Assembly: GCA_943789475.1 (NCBI GenBank)
Contig: CALSUG010000005.1
Span: 26,694 to 90,693 of the forward strand
DNA: 64,000 nt
Source of the DNA: an uncultured Alphaproteobacteria bacterium
GTDB taxonomy: Bacteria > Pseudomonadota > Alphaproteobacteria > Micavibrionales > UBA1664
Direction of reading: 5' to 3'
Notes under the pieces: generated by a model
Databases searched by the model: none
Told to the model about the DNA's origin: nothing
The model's input: only the letters and a program-made list of their open reading frames with translations
Part shown: positions 28,952-39,081 of the stretch, piece after piece
Numbering within the stretch: the stretch's first letter is position 1
Layout: each line of letters opens with the position of its first letter
Position numbers and translations under genes: made by a program

Positions 28952-30127
28952 ATGAGTAAAATTTTAGATGTTTTTAAAAATCCAGCTGCACCATGTTATG
29001 TGATTGCTGAACTGTCATGTAACCATAATGGGGATTATGACGAAGCTGTTAAAATTATGCATGCGGCAAAGGATGCGGGCGCGGATGCTATAAAGTTGCA
29101 AACCTATACAGCCGATACGATTTGCCGGAATTTCAAAACAAAGCCGGAAGGAACAATTTGGGAAGATCTTGATCTTTATGCGCTTTATCAAAAGGCATAC
29201 ACGCCATGGGACTGGCAGTTGAAATTGGGAGAAGAGGCAAAACGCACAGGGATTGATATTTTATCATCTCCATTTGATGAAACAGCGGTTGATTTTTTGG
29301 TTGATGAACTCAATGTTCCTGCGTTGAAAGTTGCATCGTTTGAAGCTGTAGACACAAAACTCCTCCAAAAAATGGCAAAGACAGGCTTACCGATTATCAT
29401 GTCAAACGGTATGACGACTTTCGCAGAAATGAAAGAATCAATTCAAATTTTGCGTGATGCAGGTTGTTCGGATTTATTGATGTTGCAATGTAATAGCGGA
29501 TATCCCGCGGCGTTTGATGAGGCGAATTTAAATACAATGAAGGTGATGGCCGAAATGTTTGATGTGCCTGTTGGTGTATCCGATCACACTATGTTTGCGG
29601 ATACTGAAAATTTTTCAACACCATTGGCGCATATCACGCCTGTTGAGGCGGTTAAAATGGGGGCGAAAGTTGTTGAAGTTCATTTAATGATGGATCGCGG
29701 CGAAAGCCGTGAATTGATGGAAAAAGGTGAGGGTGGTTTTGATTGGCCATTTTCACGTGAGCCGGATGAGTTGAAAAAAATGATCCATATGATCCGTGCG
29801 GTAGAACGTGGTGAAGATGTTTCATACAAAACAGAGATTGAAAAGAAATGTGCAAATGACACGCATGGAACGGTTAATTTCACACCAACGGAAAAGGAAA
29901 TGGCATCACGTAATGTTCGCCCATCATTATGGATTGTGAATGATATTAAAAAAGGTGAATCATTCAAATTCGCGGCCGAAGCCGAAAATAAAGAGACGGG
30001 GAATTTTGATTCCATTCGTCCTGCGGGTGGTGTTGAAATTCGCTTTACGGATGTTGTTGAGGGGAAAGTCGCAACGCGTGATATTTTCGCGGGGACAGCG
30101 CTATCTTGGGATATGGTTGAATTCTAA
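28952..30127 (+). CDS. pseI: Pseudaminic acid synthase, PseI-like
   Basis: A 391-residue NeuB/PseI-family synthase that condenses PEP with the 6-deoxy-diacetamido hexose to form the nine-carbon nonulosonate. It shows VIAELSCNHNGDYDEAVK, DAIKLQTYTADT, LSSPFDETAVDFL, MSNGMTT and GVSDHT. A C-terminal SAF (antifreeze-like) domain from about residue 300 includes SLWIVNDIKKGE and IRPAGGVE. It is longer than the usual 340-350 residues because of an insert around FADTENFSTPLAH and the region EKGEGGFDWPFS. The next gene begins immediately after its stop. Confidence 0.92.
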   Translation: MSKILDVFKNPAAPCYVIAELSCNHNGDYDEAVKIMHAAKDAGADAIKLQTYTADTICRNFKTKPEGTIWEDLDLYALYQKAYTPWDWQLKLGEEAKRTGIDILSSPFDETAVDFLVDELNVPALKVASFEAVDTKLLQKMAKTGLPIIMSNGMTTFAEMKESIQILRDAGCSDLLMLQCNSGYPAAFDEANLNTMKVMAEMFDVPVGVSDHTMFADTENFSTPLAHITPVEAVKMGAKVVEVHLMMDRGESRELMEKGEGGFDWPFSREPDELKKMIHMIRAVERGEDVSYKTEIEKKCANDTHGTVNFTPTEKEMASRNVRPSLWIVNDIKKGESFKFAAEAENKETGNFDSIRPAGGVEIRFTDVVEGKVATRDIFAGTALSWDMVEF

Positions 30128-31246
30128 ATGACACAAATAAACCCCATTCATATTGTGATTAAATCACCATCCGGTGGGGTTTGGAACACGGCTCGTGAAA
30201 CAGCTGTCGTATGGGCGAATGGTGGATATGATGTCCATTTGGTTTCTGCTTTAACACATGAAGTGCCCGTAATTGAAAATGTTAGAACATCTGCATTGTT
30301 AAATAATGAACCTAAAGATCGTTTGTCGAAATTATGGGGATGCCTGCGTGGTGTGTTTCGGTTTTTAAAATCGGAAAAACCAAAACACCTTGTTGTTTAT
30401 AGTCTTCCGCTATCTGTTTTTTTTGCGTTGTTAAAACCATTTTATAAATACCGTTTGAGTGTTGTAACTGACATGCATGCGTCGGCACATTTAAAATATG
30501 GTCGTCGCCTCAATAAAAAAAGATCGCTGGTTTTTAAAATTGTTTCGTTGATTACACACAATTCATTCTTTTACAAAATTGTGATGAAAATGGCGGATGA
30601 TGTGATCGCGCATAACAATCATATGGTTGCGGATTTAGAAGACAATTTCGGATTGGATCAAAAAAAAGGAAAAGCGATTCCAGCTTTCATAGATCAGAAA
30701 TATTTCGAAACAAATTTGTCGAAAAAACGTGATAAAAAAACAATTCTTTATGTTGGTCGTATGACAGATCAAAAAAATATTGAAGATCTGATAAGAGCAT
30801 TTGAATTACTCTCACGTAAAAACGGGGATGTGAAATTAAAGATGGTGGGTGATGGCCCGTTAAAAGATCGCTATAGAGCGATGACAAATAATCCAAATAT
30901 TGAATTTTTAGGTGCACGTGATGACATAATTGATATTCATCATGAGGTGAATTGTGTGGTGCTGTGTTCCCATTACGAAGGAGTGTCTTTGGTGATGATG
31001 GAGGCGACGGCAAATGGTGTGCCGATGATTGCCTATGATCATTTGTCTGGACCAGTTGAGTTTATTAAAGATGGAGAAAATGGTTTTCTTGTGCCGGCTT
31101 ATGATAAAAAATTGTTCGTTGAGGCAATGGAAAAATCATTGGAGCATGAGTGGAGACCAAAACATATTCGTGAGATGGCAAAGGGGTTTCATACTGAATT
31201 GGTTAAAAACCAATATCTTTCCATGATCCGTGATATTCAACCATAA
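30128..31246 (+). CDS. GT4-family glycosyltransferase
   Basis: A 372-residue retaining GT-B glycosyltransferase (group 1). The nucleotide-sugar binding half contains KKTILYVGRMTDQKNIEDLI and the acidic motif HYEGVSLVMMEATANGVP (E-x7-E). It probably uses a UDP- or GDP-sugar to extend a surface glycan; the donor is unknown. It starts right after the pseI stop and ends the rightward operon. Its last 44 bases overlap the 3' end of the convergent guanylyltransferase gene. Confidence 0.85.
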   Translation: MTQINPIHIVIKSPSGGVWNTARETAVVWANGGYDVHLVSALTHEVPVIENVRTSALLNNEPKDRLSKLWGCLRGVFRFLKSEKPKHLVVYSLPLSVFFALLKPFYKYRLSVVTDMHASAHLKYGRRLNKKRSLVFKIVSLITHNSFFYKIVMKMADDVIAHNNHMVADLEDNFGLDQKKGKAIPAFIDQKYFETNLSKKRDKKTILYVGRMTDQKNIEDLIRAFELLSRKNGDVKLKMVGDGPLKDRYRAMTNNPNIEFLGARDDIIDIHHEVNCVVLCSHYEGVSLVMMEATANGVPMIAYDHLSGPVEFIKDGENGFLVPAYDKKLFVEAMEKSLEHEWRPKHIREMAKGFHTELVKNQYLSMIRDIQP

Positions 31247-31910
31247 CGGCATTATCAACATTTTCCATTACGGCTTTGTCAAACGAGATTGATTGTGTGT
31301 TGATGTCAGGGGCATGCAGGGCAATTGCGATTTTAAACACATCGGGTAGGCCATAAAAAATACCCATATTCCAAAACATGTTTTTAGATTGCAGATATTC
31401 TTTAGCAGTTTTCTCATTGGGTTTCTCATGAAATTTAATCACTGTGCCAGAGAGAGCTGAATCGATATATCCGTAATTTGTTTCTGCATGTGTTGGGCGT
31501 TTTCCAAAAACGGTTAAGTGGTTTGGATCAGCAGATATAATCATTTTTTGAAATAAGGCATGATCGGAAATATCATGATCGCAGGGTAGGAATAGAAGAG
31601 GATGATAAGGATAATTCATCCCGACATAATTAATCGCCATGGCGATTGCGGGAGCTGTATTTTTACGCTCCGTTTCGTACAAAGTTTCAAGCGAATTGAT
31701 ATTTAAATTTTTAATATGATTTTTGTAGTCAATATGGGTGATGATTATCGGATCGGTAAAATGTTCGCCAATACACCGTGCGGCAGTTTCTTCGATCATG
31801 GGTCTATCACTGATTAAATTTTGAAATTGTTTGGGAGGGGTGAGTCCTAGACGCTCACCCGCGCCACCACATAATAAAACAGGAATGATTTTAGGCATTG
31901 ATTTCGGCAT
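31203..31910 (-). CDS. Mannose-1-phosphate guanylyltransferase-like, C-terminally short
   Basis: A 235-residue nucleotidyltransferase with PVLLCGGAGERLGL and PKQF, the signature of ManC/CpsB-type GDP-mannose pyrophosphorylases, plus FLPCDHDI and FHEKPNEKTA. It would supply GDP-mannose to the adjacent gmd and fcl. It stops at WKDIGF, where relatives read WxDxGSW and continue for 30 or more residues (and often a further isomerase domain). The missing part would lie inside the opposing glycosyltransferase gene. No continuation was found in another frame. Activity is therefore uncertain. Confidence 0.72.
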   Translation of the reverse strand: MPKSMPKIIPVLLCGGAGERLGLTPPKQFQNLISDRPMIEETAARCIGEHFTDPIIITHIDYKNHIKNLNINSLETLYETERKNTAPAIAMAINYVGMNYPYHPLLFLPCDHDISDHALFQKMIISADPNHLTVFGKRPTHAETNYGYIDSALSGTVIKFHEKPNEKTAKEYLQSKNMFWNMGIFYGLPDVFKIAIALHAPDINTQSISFDKAVMENVDNAVMVEYHGSWKDIGF

Positions 31911-32901
31911 CCATCATGTCCTTGATTAATTCACTGAATGATATTTCGGGTTTCCATTTCAAAATATTTTCGGCCTTTGTCGCATCACCACATAGAGAAT
32001 GAACATCGTTAGGGCGATAAAATTCAGGGGAAACTGTTACGATTTTTTTACCTGTTTTTGAATTGATTCCAATTTCATCTAATCCATCATCTTCAAATAT
32101 AATATTGATATCAACATGCTTGAATGCTTGTATAACAAAATCACGAACGCTGTGTTGTTCACCAGTAGCAAGCACATAATCATCGGCAATGTCTTGCTGT
32201 AACATCATCCACATGCCACGTACATAATCCCGCGCATGCCCCCAATCGCGTATGGCACCTAAATTTCCGAGTGCTAAATTTTTTTGATCGCCTTTGTGAA
32301 TTTTAACAACGGCCTTTGTTATTTTTCGTGTGACAAATTCCGCACCGCGGATGGGACTTTCATGATTAAATAAAATGCCACAACTTGCGTGTAGACCATA
32401 ACTTTCACGATAAATTTTGACCATGTGATGTGCATATGCCTTTGCCGCGGCATAGGGCGATGCTGGATTTAAAGGTGTATCTTCGTTTTGTGGTGAATGA
32501 TCGGCATTGCCAAAAATTTCGGATGTTGAGGCCTGATAAAATCGGGTATTTTTTAAATCTAAAATACGAATAGCTTCTAACAAACGAACTGTTCCAATGG
32601 CGTTTACTTGCGCTGTATAATCGGGAAGGTCAAATGATAATCCGACATGACTTTGCCCCGCCAAATTGTAAATTTCATCAGGATTTATATTTTTCAAAAT
32701 TCTAAAAATTGCATTTGAGTCCGTGATATCACACACGACCGTTTCAAAATAATCTGTACCAATTAAGTGGTCAATATTTTGTGTGTTTGGCGTTGCGCTT
32801 GGTTGTTGTAATCCGATCACGCGATAATTTTTATCGAGTAAAAATTCGGATAAATACGCGCCATCTTGTCCCGTGATGCCTGTGATTAATGCTGTCTTCA
32901 T
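31891..32901 (-). CDS. gmd: GDP-mannose 4,6-dehydratase
   Basis: A 336-residue SDR enzyme converting GDP-D-mannose to GDP-4-keto-6-deoxymannose. The NADP motif is [19 protein letters not shown], the catalytic YxxxK lies in [15 protein letters not shown], and [31 protein letters not shown] and VRDFVIQAF are family hallmarks. The start at 32901 (MKTALITG) is the family start and overlaps the fcl stop (ATGA). With fcl it should make GDP-L-fucose or a related 6-deoxysugar. Confidence 0.95.
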   Translation of the reverse strand: MKTALITGITGQDGAYLSEFLLDKNYRVIGLQQPSATPNTQNIDHLIGTDYFETVVCDITDSNAIFRILKNINPDEIYNLAGQSHVGLSFDLPDYTAQVNAIGTVRLLEAIRILDLKNTRFYQASTSEIFGNADHSPQNEDTPLNPASPYAAAKAYAHHMVKIYRESYGLHASCGILFNHESPIRGAEFVTRKITKAVVKIHKGDQKNLALGNLGAIRDWGHARDYVRGMWMMLQQDIADDYVLATGEQHSVRDFVIQAFKHVDINIIFEDDGLDEIGINSKTGKKIVTVSPEFYRPNDVHSLCGDATKAENILKWKPEISFSELIKDMMDAEINA

Positions 32902-33827
32902 TTTATGCCTTTGAGCGTATCGGTTGATTGATACCATTTATAAAAATCATTTAGTCCATCCTCTAATTCAATTTTATGTTTCCATCCAAGATTATGAATT
33001 TTCGAACAATCGAGAAGTTTACGTGGTGCTCCATCGGGTTGTGATGTATCGAAAACTAAACTACCTTCATACCCAATAACGCTACAAATTGTCTTTGCAA
33101 AATCGGCGATAGATATTTCTTCACCCGTACCAATATTGATGGGGTCGTTGTCTTTGTAATTTTGAGAAATAAAAACAAGCGCATCGGCAAGATCATCAAC
33201 ATACATAAAGTCACGCATTGGCGCACCGCTTCCCCATATAGTTACATTTGGACCGTTATTGATTTTTGCGTCATGAATACGGTGGAGGAGGGCTGCGGGT
33301 ACATGTGAATTTTGGGGGTGAAAATTATCATATGAACCGTAAAGATTGGTTGGTAAAACCGAAATGTAATTTCGCCCGTATTGTCGGTTGTATGATTGAC
33401 ACATTTCTATCCCTGCCAATTTGGCCATGGCATAGGGCGCATTTGTTGGTTCTAATACGCCACTCATTAAATCATTTTCATTCATCGGTTGGGCACAATG
33501 TTTTGGGTATATGCATGATGATCCAAGGAATATAATGTTGTTTACATCCACCAAATGACATCCGTGAATAATGTTATTTTGGATAGATAAATTATCGAAT
33601 ATAAAATCGGCAGGGTAGTTGTTGTTTGCATGAATACCACCGACTTTGGCCGCGGTCATAAAAACAAGATCGGGTTTATTATCTTTTATCCATTGATATG
33701 TTTTTGATTGATCGCGCAGATCAAAATCGGATGTTAGAATTTCGCGGTTATCATTTTTTAAACGGTGGTCGATCGCACGTCCAACCATGCCATTATGTCC
33801 GGCGATCCAAATGCGTTTATTCGCCAT
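32898..33827 (-). CDS. fcl: GDP-L-fucose synthase (GDP-4-keto-6-deoxymannose epimerase/reductase)
   Basis: A 309-residue SDR enzyme. [14 protein letters not shown] is the nucleotide-binding start. [16 protein letters not shown] and [12 protein letters not shown] (YxxxK) form the active site, and [14 protein letters not shown] with [16 protein letters not shown] completes the family pattern. It acts after Gmd in making GDP-L-fucose. It overlaps galE by 11 bases and gmd by four, within a leftward nucleotide-sugar operon. Confidence 0.95.
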   Translation of the reverse strand: MANKRIWIAGHNGMVGRAIDHRLKNDNREILTSDFDLRDQSKTYQWIKDNKPDLVFMTAAKVGGIHANNNYPADFIFDNLSIQNNIIHGCHLVDVNNIIFLGSSCIYPKHCAQPMNENDLMSGVLEPTNAPYAMAKLAGIEMCQSYNRQYGRNYISVLPTNLYGSYDNFHPQNSHVPAALLHRIHDAKINNGPNVTIWGSGAPMRDFMYVDDLADALVFISQNYKDNDPINIGTGEEISIADFAKTICSVIGYEGSLVFDTSQPDGAPRKLLDCSKIHNLGWKHKIELEDGLNDFYKWYQSTDTLKGIK

Positions 33828-34830
33828 TGTGGTTATTCACCCAATTCCAACTATCTACGCATGCCGTTCCAATGGTGCGTTTTGCGTTCCATCCTAGTTC
33901 AGATTTTATCTTTGATACATCGGCATATGATTGTGCAATATCGCCATCACGGCGTGGTGCAATTTTATACGCAATGGATTTTTCTGATATTTTTTCATAC
34001 ATAGTGATGAGTTCCATAACCGTGGAACCAGTTCCCGTACCTAAATTATAAATATGAGTTCCCGATTTATCGGATAGTTGTTTTAAACATTCAATATGTC
34101 CTTCGGCCAAGTCCATCACATGAATGAAATCACGCATGCCTGTTCCATCATGTGTATCGTAATCATCGCCAAAAATTGAAATTTGTTCCATCTCGCCCTT
34201 TGCGACTTTTGCAATGAGTGGGAAGATATTACTTGGCGGTTGCAATGGATCTTCACCAATAAGGCCACTCTCATGTGCGCCAATGGGGTTAAAATAACGC
34301 AAAATTGTACATGAAAGTTCAGGATGACTGGCAGTGTAATCTTGTAATGTTAATTCCATCATATGTTTTGTGCGACCATATGGATTGGTGACATCACCTG
34401 TTGGCATGTCTTCTGTATTAGGGACAGGATTGTCATTCCCATACACATTGGCAGATGATGAAAAAATAAGCGTGTTACATTGTGCTTCTTCCATGGCTTG
34501 GAGCAACGTAATCGTTCCATTGATATTGTTATCAAAATATTTTAGCGGTTGTTCAATCGATTCACCTACAGCCTTGAGGGCGGCAAAATGAATGACACCT
34601 TTTATATCATGATCCTCAAAAATTTTATTCAATGTATCGCGTTCACGAACGTCGCCTTCGATAAAATCAATGGGTTCATTTTTTATGCGTTTGATACGAT
34701 CGAAAACAGATGCCCTGGATGCGCATAAGTTATCCAAAATGATTGGGTGATATCCTGCCTCGATCAGGCTAATGCATGTGTGCGATCCGATATAACCTAA
34801 ACCGCCAGTGACCAATATTTTGTTTGTCAT
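33817..34830 (-). CDS. galE: UDP-glucose 4-epimerase
   Basis: A 337-residue GalE that interconverts UDP-Glc and UDP-Gal (or GlcNAc/GalNAc). It has [54 protein letters not shown] (YxxxK), [14 protein letters not shown] and [13 protein letters not shown]. The start at 34830 ([10 protein letters not shown]) is chosen over a far upstream ATG at 34866. It heads the leftward operon galE-fcl-gmd-guanylyltransferase and is divergent from the UDP-glucuronate epimerase-like gene. Confidence 0.95.
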   Translation of the reverse strand: MTNKILVTGGLGYIGSHTCISLIEAGYHPIILDNLCASRASVFDRIKRIKNEPIDFIEGDVRERDTLNKIFEDHDIKGVIHFAALKAVGESIEQPLKYFDNNINGTITLLQAMEEAQCNTLIFSSSANVYGNDNPVPNTEDMPTGDVTNPYGRTKHMMELTLQDYTASHPELSCTILRYFNPIGAHESGLIGEDPLQPPSNIFPLIAKVAKGEMEQISIFGDDYDTHDGTGMRDFIHVMDLAEGHIECLKQLSDKSGTHIYNLGTGTGSTVMELITMYEKISEKSIAYKIAPRRDGDIAQSYADVSKIKSELGWNAKRTIGTACVDSWNWVNNHNGE

Positions 34831-34882
34831 GACACGTATCCTACCCTGAACAATTTGACTATCCAAGAGGATATAACCCCGT

Positions 34883-34888
34883 TATTAT
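34883..34888 (+). promoter_or_regulatory. Possible -10 element (TATTAT) for a leaderless mRNA
   Basis: TATTAT ends 7 bases before the ATG at 34896 and no Shine-Dalgarno sequence is present. The nearest -35-like TTGACT (34855-34860) is 22 bases away, longer than normal, so the assignment is weak. Confidence 0.3.
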
Positions 34889-34895
34889 ATTTTTC

Positions 34896-35870
34896 ATGAA
34901 AATATGTGTAACAGGCGCCGCAGGCTTTATTGGATTTTATGTATCAAATGCGTTAATGGCGCGTGGTGATACTGTTGTTGGATTGGATAATTTGAATGAT
35001 TATTATGATGTGACGTTAAAACATGATCGCCTTGCGATGTTGAAGGGAAATAATGCATTTTCTTTTCATGAGGTCGATTTGGCAGATAAAGAAAAAGTTG
35101 ATGGAATTTTCACGGAAGAAAAATTTGACCGCGTTATTCATTTGGCCGCGCAAGCAGGGGTTCGCTATTCGATCGAAAATCCATATGCGTATATTCAAAG
35201 TAATATTGTAGGGCATTTGAATATTTTAGAGGCCTGCCGCCACAGCGATACAATTCAGAATTTAGCTTATGCATCCTCTTCGTCCGTTTATGGGATGAAT
35301 GAAAATAAACCATTTAAGACAAGTGATTTTGTTGATAACCCTATATCGCTCTATGCAGCGACAAAAAAATCGGATGAATTGATGAGTTATTGCTACTCTC
35401 ACCTTTATGATATTCCGATGAGTGGTTTACGATTTTTTACGGTCTATGGTCCTTGGGGACGTCCTGATATGGCATATTTTTCTTTCACAAAAGATATATT
35501 AGAGGGTAAAACGATTAAAGTTTTCAATCATGGGAAAATGCGTCGTGATTTCACCTATATTGATGACATCGTGGCGGGTGTGATTGCCGCATCTGATAAT
35601 CCACCAGAGAAGGATGAGAAAGGCGTTGCACATCGCGTTTATAATTTGGGTAATAATCAATCTGAAACCTTGATGGATTTTATCTCAACAATTGAAAACG
35701 CGTTAGGCCAAGAGGCTGATAAAGAAATGTTACCAATGCAACCGGGGGATGTTGTTGAAACATATGCGGATATATCGGAAAGTAAAAAATATTTAAATTA
35801 CAATCCAGTAACTCCAATTTCTAAAGGAATGCCTGAGTTTGTAAAGTGGTATAAAGGTTATTATTCATGA
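34896..35870 (+). CDS. UDP-glucuronate 4-epimerase-like NAD-dependent epimerase
   Basis: A 324-residue extended SDR. CVTGAAGFIGFYVSNAL, HLAAQAGVRYSIENPYAYI, SSSVYGMNE, LYAATKKSDELM (YxxxK), RFFTVYGPWGRPDMA and MRRDFTYIDDIV are all typical of UDP-glucuronate 4-epimerases (CapI/WbnF type), which make UDP-galacturonate for capsule or O-antigen. The UDP-glucose dehydrogenase gene near 57 kb could provide its substrate. Its stop overlaps the DUF502 gene ATG by four bases. Confidence 0.9.
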   Translation: MKICVTGAAGFIGFYVSNALMARGDTVVGLDNLNDYYDVTLKHDRLAMLKGNNAFSFHEVDLADKEKVDGIFTEEKFDRVIHLAAQAGVRYSIENPYAYIQSNIVGHLNILEACRHSDTIQNLAYASSSSVYGMNENKPFKTSDFVDNPISLYAATKKSDELMSYCYSHLYDIPMSGLRFFTVYGPWGRPDMAYFSFTKDILEGKTIKVFNHGKMRRDFTYIDDIVAGVIAASDNPPEKDEKGVAHRVYNLGNNQSETLMDFISTIENALGQEADKEMLPMQPGDVVETYADISESKKYLNYNPVTPISKGMPEFVKWYKGYYS

Positions 35871-36535
35871 GCAAAAATAAAATAAAAAAAGCACAAACCG
35901 TTGTAAAACGATCATTCCTTGCAAGGTTGAGAGGATATTTAATTGCGGGTGTTTTGGTAATTGCACCTATTACAATTACGGCGTGGTTAACAATTACCAT
36001 TGTTAATTTTGTTGATAACCGTGTCGAAAAATTAATTCCGCCTTCGTATAATCCTGAAACATATTTGCCATTTTCATTGCCTGGTTTGGGATTTGTTATC
36101 GCGATTATTTTTTTAATTCTTGTGGGAATGTTGACGGCCAATTTTATGGGGCGTTTTTTCCTGCGCATTGGTGAGCGTGTTTTGGATCGTTTACCTGTTG
36201 TACGATCGTTGTATGGTGCAACAAAACAAATTTTTGAAACGGTTTTTGCGAACCAATCCGAGGCTTTTCGCGAGGTTGTAATGGTTGAATACCCACGCAA
36301 GGGCATGTGGGTGATTGGTTTTTTAACTGGACGTACAAAAGGCGAGGTGCAGAAGAAAACGGCATCGGATACGGTTAATATTTTTGTACCAACAACGCCC
36401 AATCCCACGTCTGGTTTTCTTCTTTTTGTACCAAAAAAGGATGTACAAAAAATGGATATGAGTGTGGAAGAGGGGATAAAGCTTGTCGTGTCCGCCGGTA
36501 TCGTTACCCCTGATATGGCAAAGAAGAAAAAATAA
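35867..36535 (+). CDS. DUF502-family inner membrane protein
   Basis: A 222-residue membrane protein. After a basic N terminus (KIKKAQTVVKRSFLARLRGY) come two strong hydrophobic segments (about residues 25-50 and 65-95). A soluble part has LPVVRSLYGATKQIFETVF, VEYPRKGMWVIGFLTG, FVPTTPNPTSGFLLFVP and VKLVVSAG-like KLVVSAGIVTPD. These are hallmarks of the DUF502 family found in many Gram-negative bacteria. The function is unknown. It is coupled to the epimerase by ATGA and converges on flbD with a 2-base gap. Confidence 0.87.
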   Translation: MSKNKIKKAQTVVKRSFLARLRGYLIAGVLVIAPITITAWLTITIVNFVDNRVEKLIPPSYNPETYLPFSLPGLGFVIAIIFLILVGMLTANFMGRFFLRIGERVLDRLPVVRSLYGATKQIFETVFANQSEAFREVVMVEYPRKGMWVIGFLTGRTKGEVQKKTASDTVNIFVPTTPNPTSGFLLFVPKKDVQKMDMSVEEGIKLVVSAGIVTPDMAKKKK

Positions 36536-36537
36536 AT

Positions 36538-37818
36538 TTAAGACGCGTTTGCTATATCGTATTGATCCAATTTTTGTTGTAAAATACGGATTGAAATACC
36601 TAAAATTTTTGCCGCTTCACCTTGATTTCCTAGACATTGATCCATTGTATTGAGGATCGCCGTGCGTTCCATATCGGCCAACATTCCACCTTGTGGTTCT
36701 TGTTCTTCCTCGACTATGGGGGTGTCCGACAGGTGAATAGCATTAGCCTCAATTTCGGCTTCCATTGAAATGAGGATTGCGCGATGCATTGCATTTTCCA
36801 ATTCACGCACGTTACCACGCCATTTTGATCCTTGGATTTTTTCGGCGGCTTCCTCACTGATTTTCTTTTTCGGCATGCCGTTGATTTCGGCATATTTGTC
36901 GATAAAAAATTGTGCCAACGTTAGAATATCAGCAGGGCGTTCACGCAATGCGGGAAGATCAAGATTAACAACATTTAAACGGAAATATAAATCTTCGCGG
37001 AATTCACCTTTATTCACGCTTTCTTGCATATCACGGTTTGATGTTGCGATAACGCGAACATCCACTTTTACAGGTGCTTTACCACCAACGCGGTCAATCA
37101 CACGTTCTTGCAATGCACGTAACATTTTTGCCTGTAGTGAGGGATGCATTTCAGATATTTCATCCAAAAGAATTGTTCCGCCGTTGGCTTCTTCAAATTT
37201 ACCCAATTTTTTGGCAACGGCACCCGTAAAGGCACCTTTTTCATGGCCAAATAATTCAGATTCCAAAAGGTTTTCAGGGATAGCAGCACAGTTTAAGGCA
37301 ATGAATGGTCCGTTCGCGCGTTTGGATTTGTCATGAATATAACGTGACATGACTTCCTTACCAGTTCCAGATTCTCCAGTGATAAAGATTGTCGCTTCGG
37401 ATGGTGCAACTTGATCCGCCATTTTTAATAATTTGACCATCGATAGATCATCGGCAATCATTGATTTTGTTTCTTCGGTTACGGCCTCTAATATCGCGGC
37501 GATGAGATCAGCATCAGGTGGAAGAGGGACGTATTCTTTCGCACCAGCCTTGATCGCTTTCACCGCAGATGGTGTGTCTGTGCCTATACCGCATGCAACG
37601 ACAGGTGTTGAAAAACGTTCATCTTCTAAGGATTTTATCAATTTTTCGATGTTCTGTTTTACATCAACCATAACCACATCGGCGCCTTTACCAGTACGAA
37701 GTGCACCTAAGGCTTGCTCGATATCTTCGCAATGTGTGACCTTTGCGCCGCGTTGTAGAGCAATTTTACCCGCGGTTGAAATGTATCCTTCTAAATGTCC
37801 GACGATCATTAAGCGCAT
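36538..37818 (-). CDS. flbD: Sigma-54-dependent flagellar regulator FlbD
   Basis: A 426-residue NtrC-type activator. The N-terminal receiver-like domain (1 to ~120) lacks the normal acidic pocket, as in FlbD of Caulobacter. The AAA+ domain has Walker A GESGTGKE, the sigma54-contacting GAFTGA loop, LDEISEMHPSLQAK, and ATSNRD. A Fis-type helix-turn-helix (QGEAAKILGISIRILQQKL) closes the protein. FlbD activates late flagellar genes from sigma54 promoters in Caulobacter; location next to motA/fliN/fliF supports the same role here. It is the last gene of the leftward flagellar run. Confidence 0.9.
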   Translation of the reverse strand: MRLMIVGHLEGYISTAGKIALQRGAKVTHCEDIEQALGALRTGKGADVVMVDVKQNIEKLIKSLEDERFSTPVVACGIGTDTPSAVKAIKAGAKEYVPLPPDADLIAAILEAVTEETKSMIADDLSMVKLLKMADQVAPSEATIFITGESGTGKEVMSRYIHDKSKRANGPFIALNCAAIPENLLESELFGHEKGAFTGAVAKKLGKFEEANGGTILLDEISEMHPSLQAKMLRALQERVIDRVGGKAPVKVDVRVIATSNRDMQESVNKGEFREDLYFRLNVVNLDLPALRERPADILTLAQFFIDKYAEINGMPKKKISEEAAEKIQGSKWRGNVRELENAMHRAILISMEAEIEANAIHLSDTPIVEEEQEPQGGMLADMERTAILNTMDQCLGNQGEAAKILGISIRILQQKLDQYDIANAS

Positions 37819-37844
37819 AATATTTTGTGTTTCCTTTTGATTAC

Positions 37845-38666
37845 TTATTTAAAGTAATTTATTTTTGCATCTGGAGGCAAGGTTGCGTTCAAAACGGTTT
37901 CTAATTTTCTGGGGCTTTCTGTTTTTACGATAGAAACAGATGCAGACAGGATAAGATCTTTCATCATCACGTCATGAGCTGCGTTTCGTTCTAACTTTGC
38001 CGCCATAGGAGCAAGAATAACTGTTCCTAAAATCGCACCATAAAAAGTGGTTAACAGCGCAACAGCCATGGCAGGTCCAATAGAGGCAGGATCATTTAGT
38101 TGCGATAACATTTGTACAAGCCCAACCAATGTTCCAATTAATCCCATTGCGGGTGCGATTTCGGATGCACGACGAATGATTCCTGCACCAACTTTGTGGC
38201 GATCAATGAGCGCGTCCATATCATGCGTTAATATTTGTAAAATATCATCTACACTAAACCCATCAGTGATATACCGCATGGCATAGGCAACATAAGGATC
38301 TTTTTTTAAGGTTTCCTCTTGTTGAGAAATTGTCAGTATTCCTTTTTTCTTTGCAAGAACAGCAATGTCTAAGAGAGCGGTTGCAAGAGCGTTGGGGTCA
38401 CGAACTTTATAAAATAAGGAGGATCTAATAATTGCCCATGCTTTACCAAGGTCATGAGATGTATAGCCAATACTTGTTACTGCAATTGTTCCACCAATTA
38501 CAATAAAGGCGGCGGGAATGTTAAAAAAAGACCCAACGGATCCTCCAAAAACAAGGGCAGATCCGATAAGCGAAAATGCAACGATAAGGCCAAAAATTGT
38601 TGGGAAATCAATTTTTGTTCGCGGGGAAGATATATTGATCTTGTCTGTGACGAGGGGGTCTGCCAT
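37845..38666 (-). CDS. motA: Flagellar motor stator protein MotA (PomA-like)
   Basis: A 273-residue membrane protein with four hydrophobic segments (two near residues 24-65, two near 170-225) and the MotA/PomA motifs GIIRRASEIAPAMGLIGTLVGLVQML and LLTTFYGAILGTVILAPMA. It forms the ion-conducting stator with MotB, which is not in this window. Similarity is closer to PomA/short MotA types than to enteric MotA, but the coupling ion cannot be decided. Its start shares one base with the fliN stop, so the genes are coupled. Confidence 0.88.
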   Translation of the reverse strand: MADPLVTDKINISSPRTKIDFPTIFGLIVAFSLIGSALVFGGSVGSFFNIPAAFIVIGGTIAVTSIGYTSHDLGKAWAIIRSSLFYKVRDPNALATALLDIAVLAKKKGILTISQQEETLKKDPYVAYAMRYITDGFSVDDILQILTHDMDALIDRHKVGAGIIRRASEIAPAMGLIGTLVGLVQMLSQLNDPASIGPAMAVALLTTFYGAILGTVILAPMAAKLERNAAHDVMMKDLILSASVSIVKTESPRKLETVLNATLPPDAKINYFK

Positions 38667-39079
38667 TAAGTGCGATCAGCCTTTACAATTTCTGTCATCG
38701 TAACGCCGAGTTTGTCATCAACAACAACAACCTCGCCACGGGCAACGAGACGATTGTTTACGTAAATATCAATAGCTTCACCAACTTTGCGATCTAATTC
38801 AACAACGGCACCACGGCCAAGTTTCAATAGCTGACTTACCTGCATAGTTGAGCGACCTAAAACTGCTGAAATTTGTACAGGGATATCGTAAATGGCTTCG
38901 ACATCTTTTGCCATAGGTTCGCCAATTTGAAACTCATCGTCATCATCTTCATTCAGGTCAATGCCGTTCATATCTTCAAGATTCATGGCTGTTTCTGGTG
39001 CGTCGGCCTCAACAGCGTCATTCATAATATCATCAACGGATGATTGATCGTCTTGTGGTGTTTCTGTGTCATCACTCAT
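38666..39079 (-). CDS. fliN: Flagellar motor switch protein FliN
   Basis: A 137-residue C-ring protein. An acidic disordered N terminus (many Asp/Glu up to about residue 55) precedes the SpoA domain: IPVQISAVLGRSTMQVSQLL, KLGRGAVVELDRKVGEAIDI and VNNRLVARGEVVVVDDKLGV. It forms the lower part of the rotor's C ring and a docking site for FliH. It follows fliH by 2 bases in the operon fliF-fliG-fliH-fliN-motA-flbD. Confidence 0.94.
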   Translation of the reverse strand: MSDDTETPQDDQSSVDDIMNDAVEADAPETAMNLEDMNGIDLNEDDDDEFQIGEPMAKDVEAIYDIPVQISAVLGRSTMQVSQLLKLGRGAVVELDRKVGEAIDIYVNNRLVARGEVVVVDDKLGVTMTEIVKADRT

Positions 39080-39081
39080 GA

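Noticed and set aside
31195..31215. A possible frameshift at the end of the guanylyltransferase gene
   Set aside because: Reading the other frames past the stop does not recover the expected continuation after W-x-D-x-G; the sequence belongs to the opposing glycosyltransferase.
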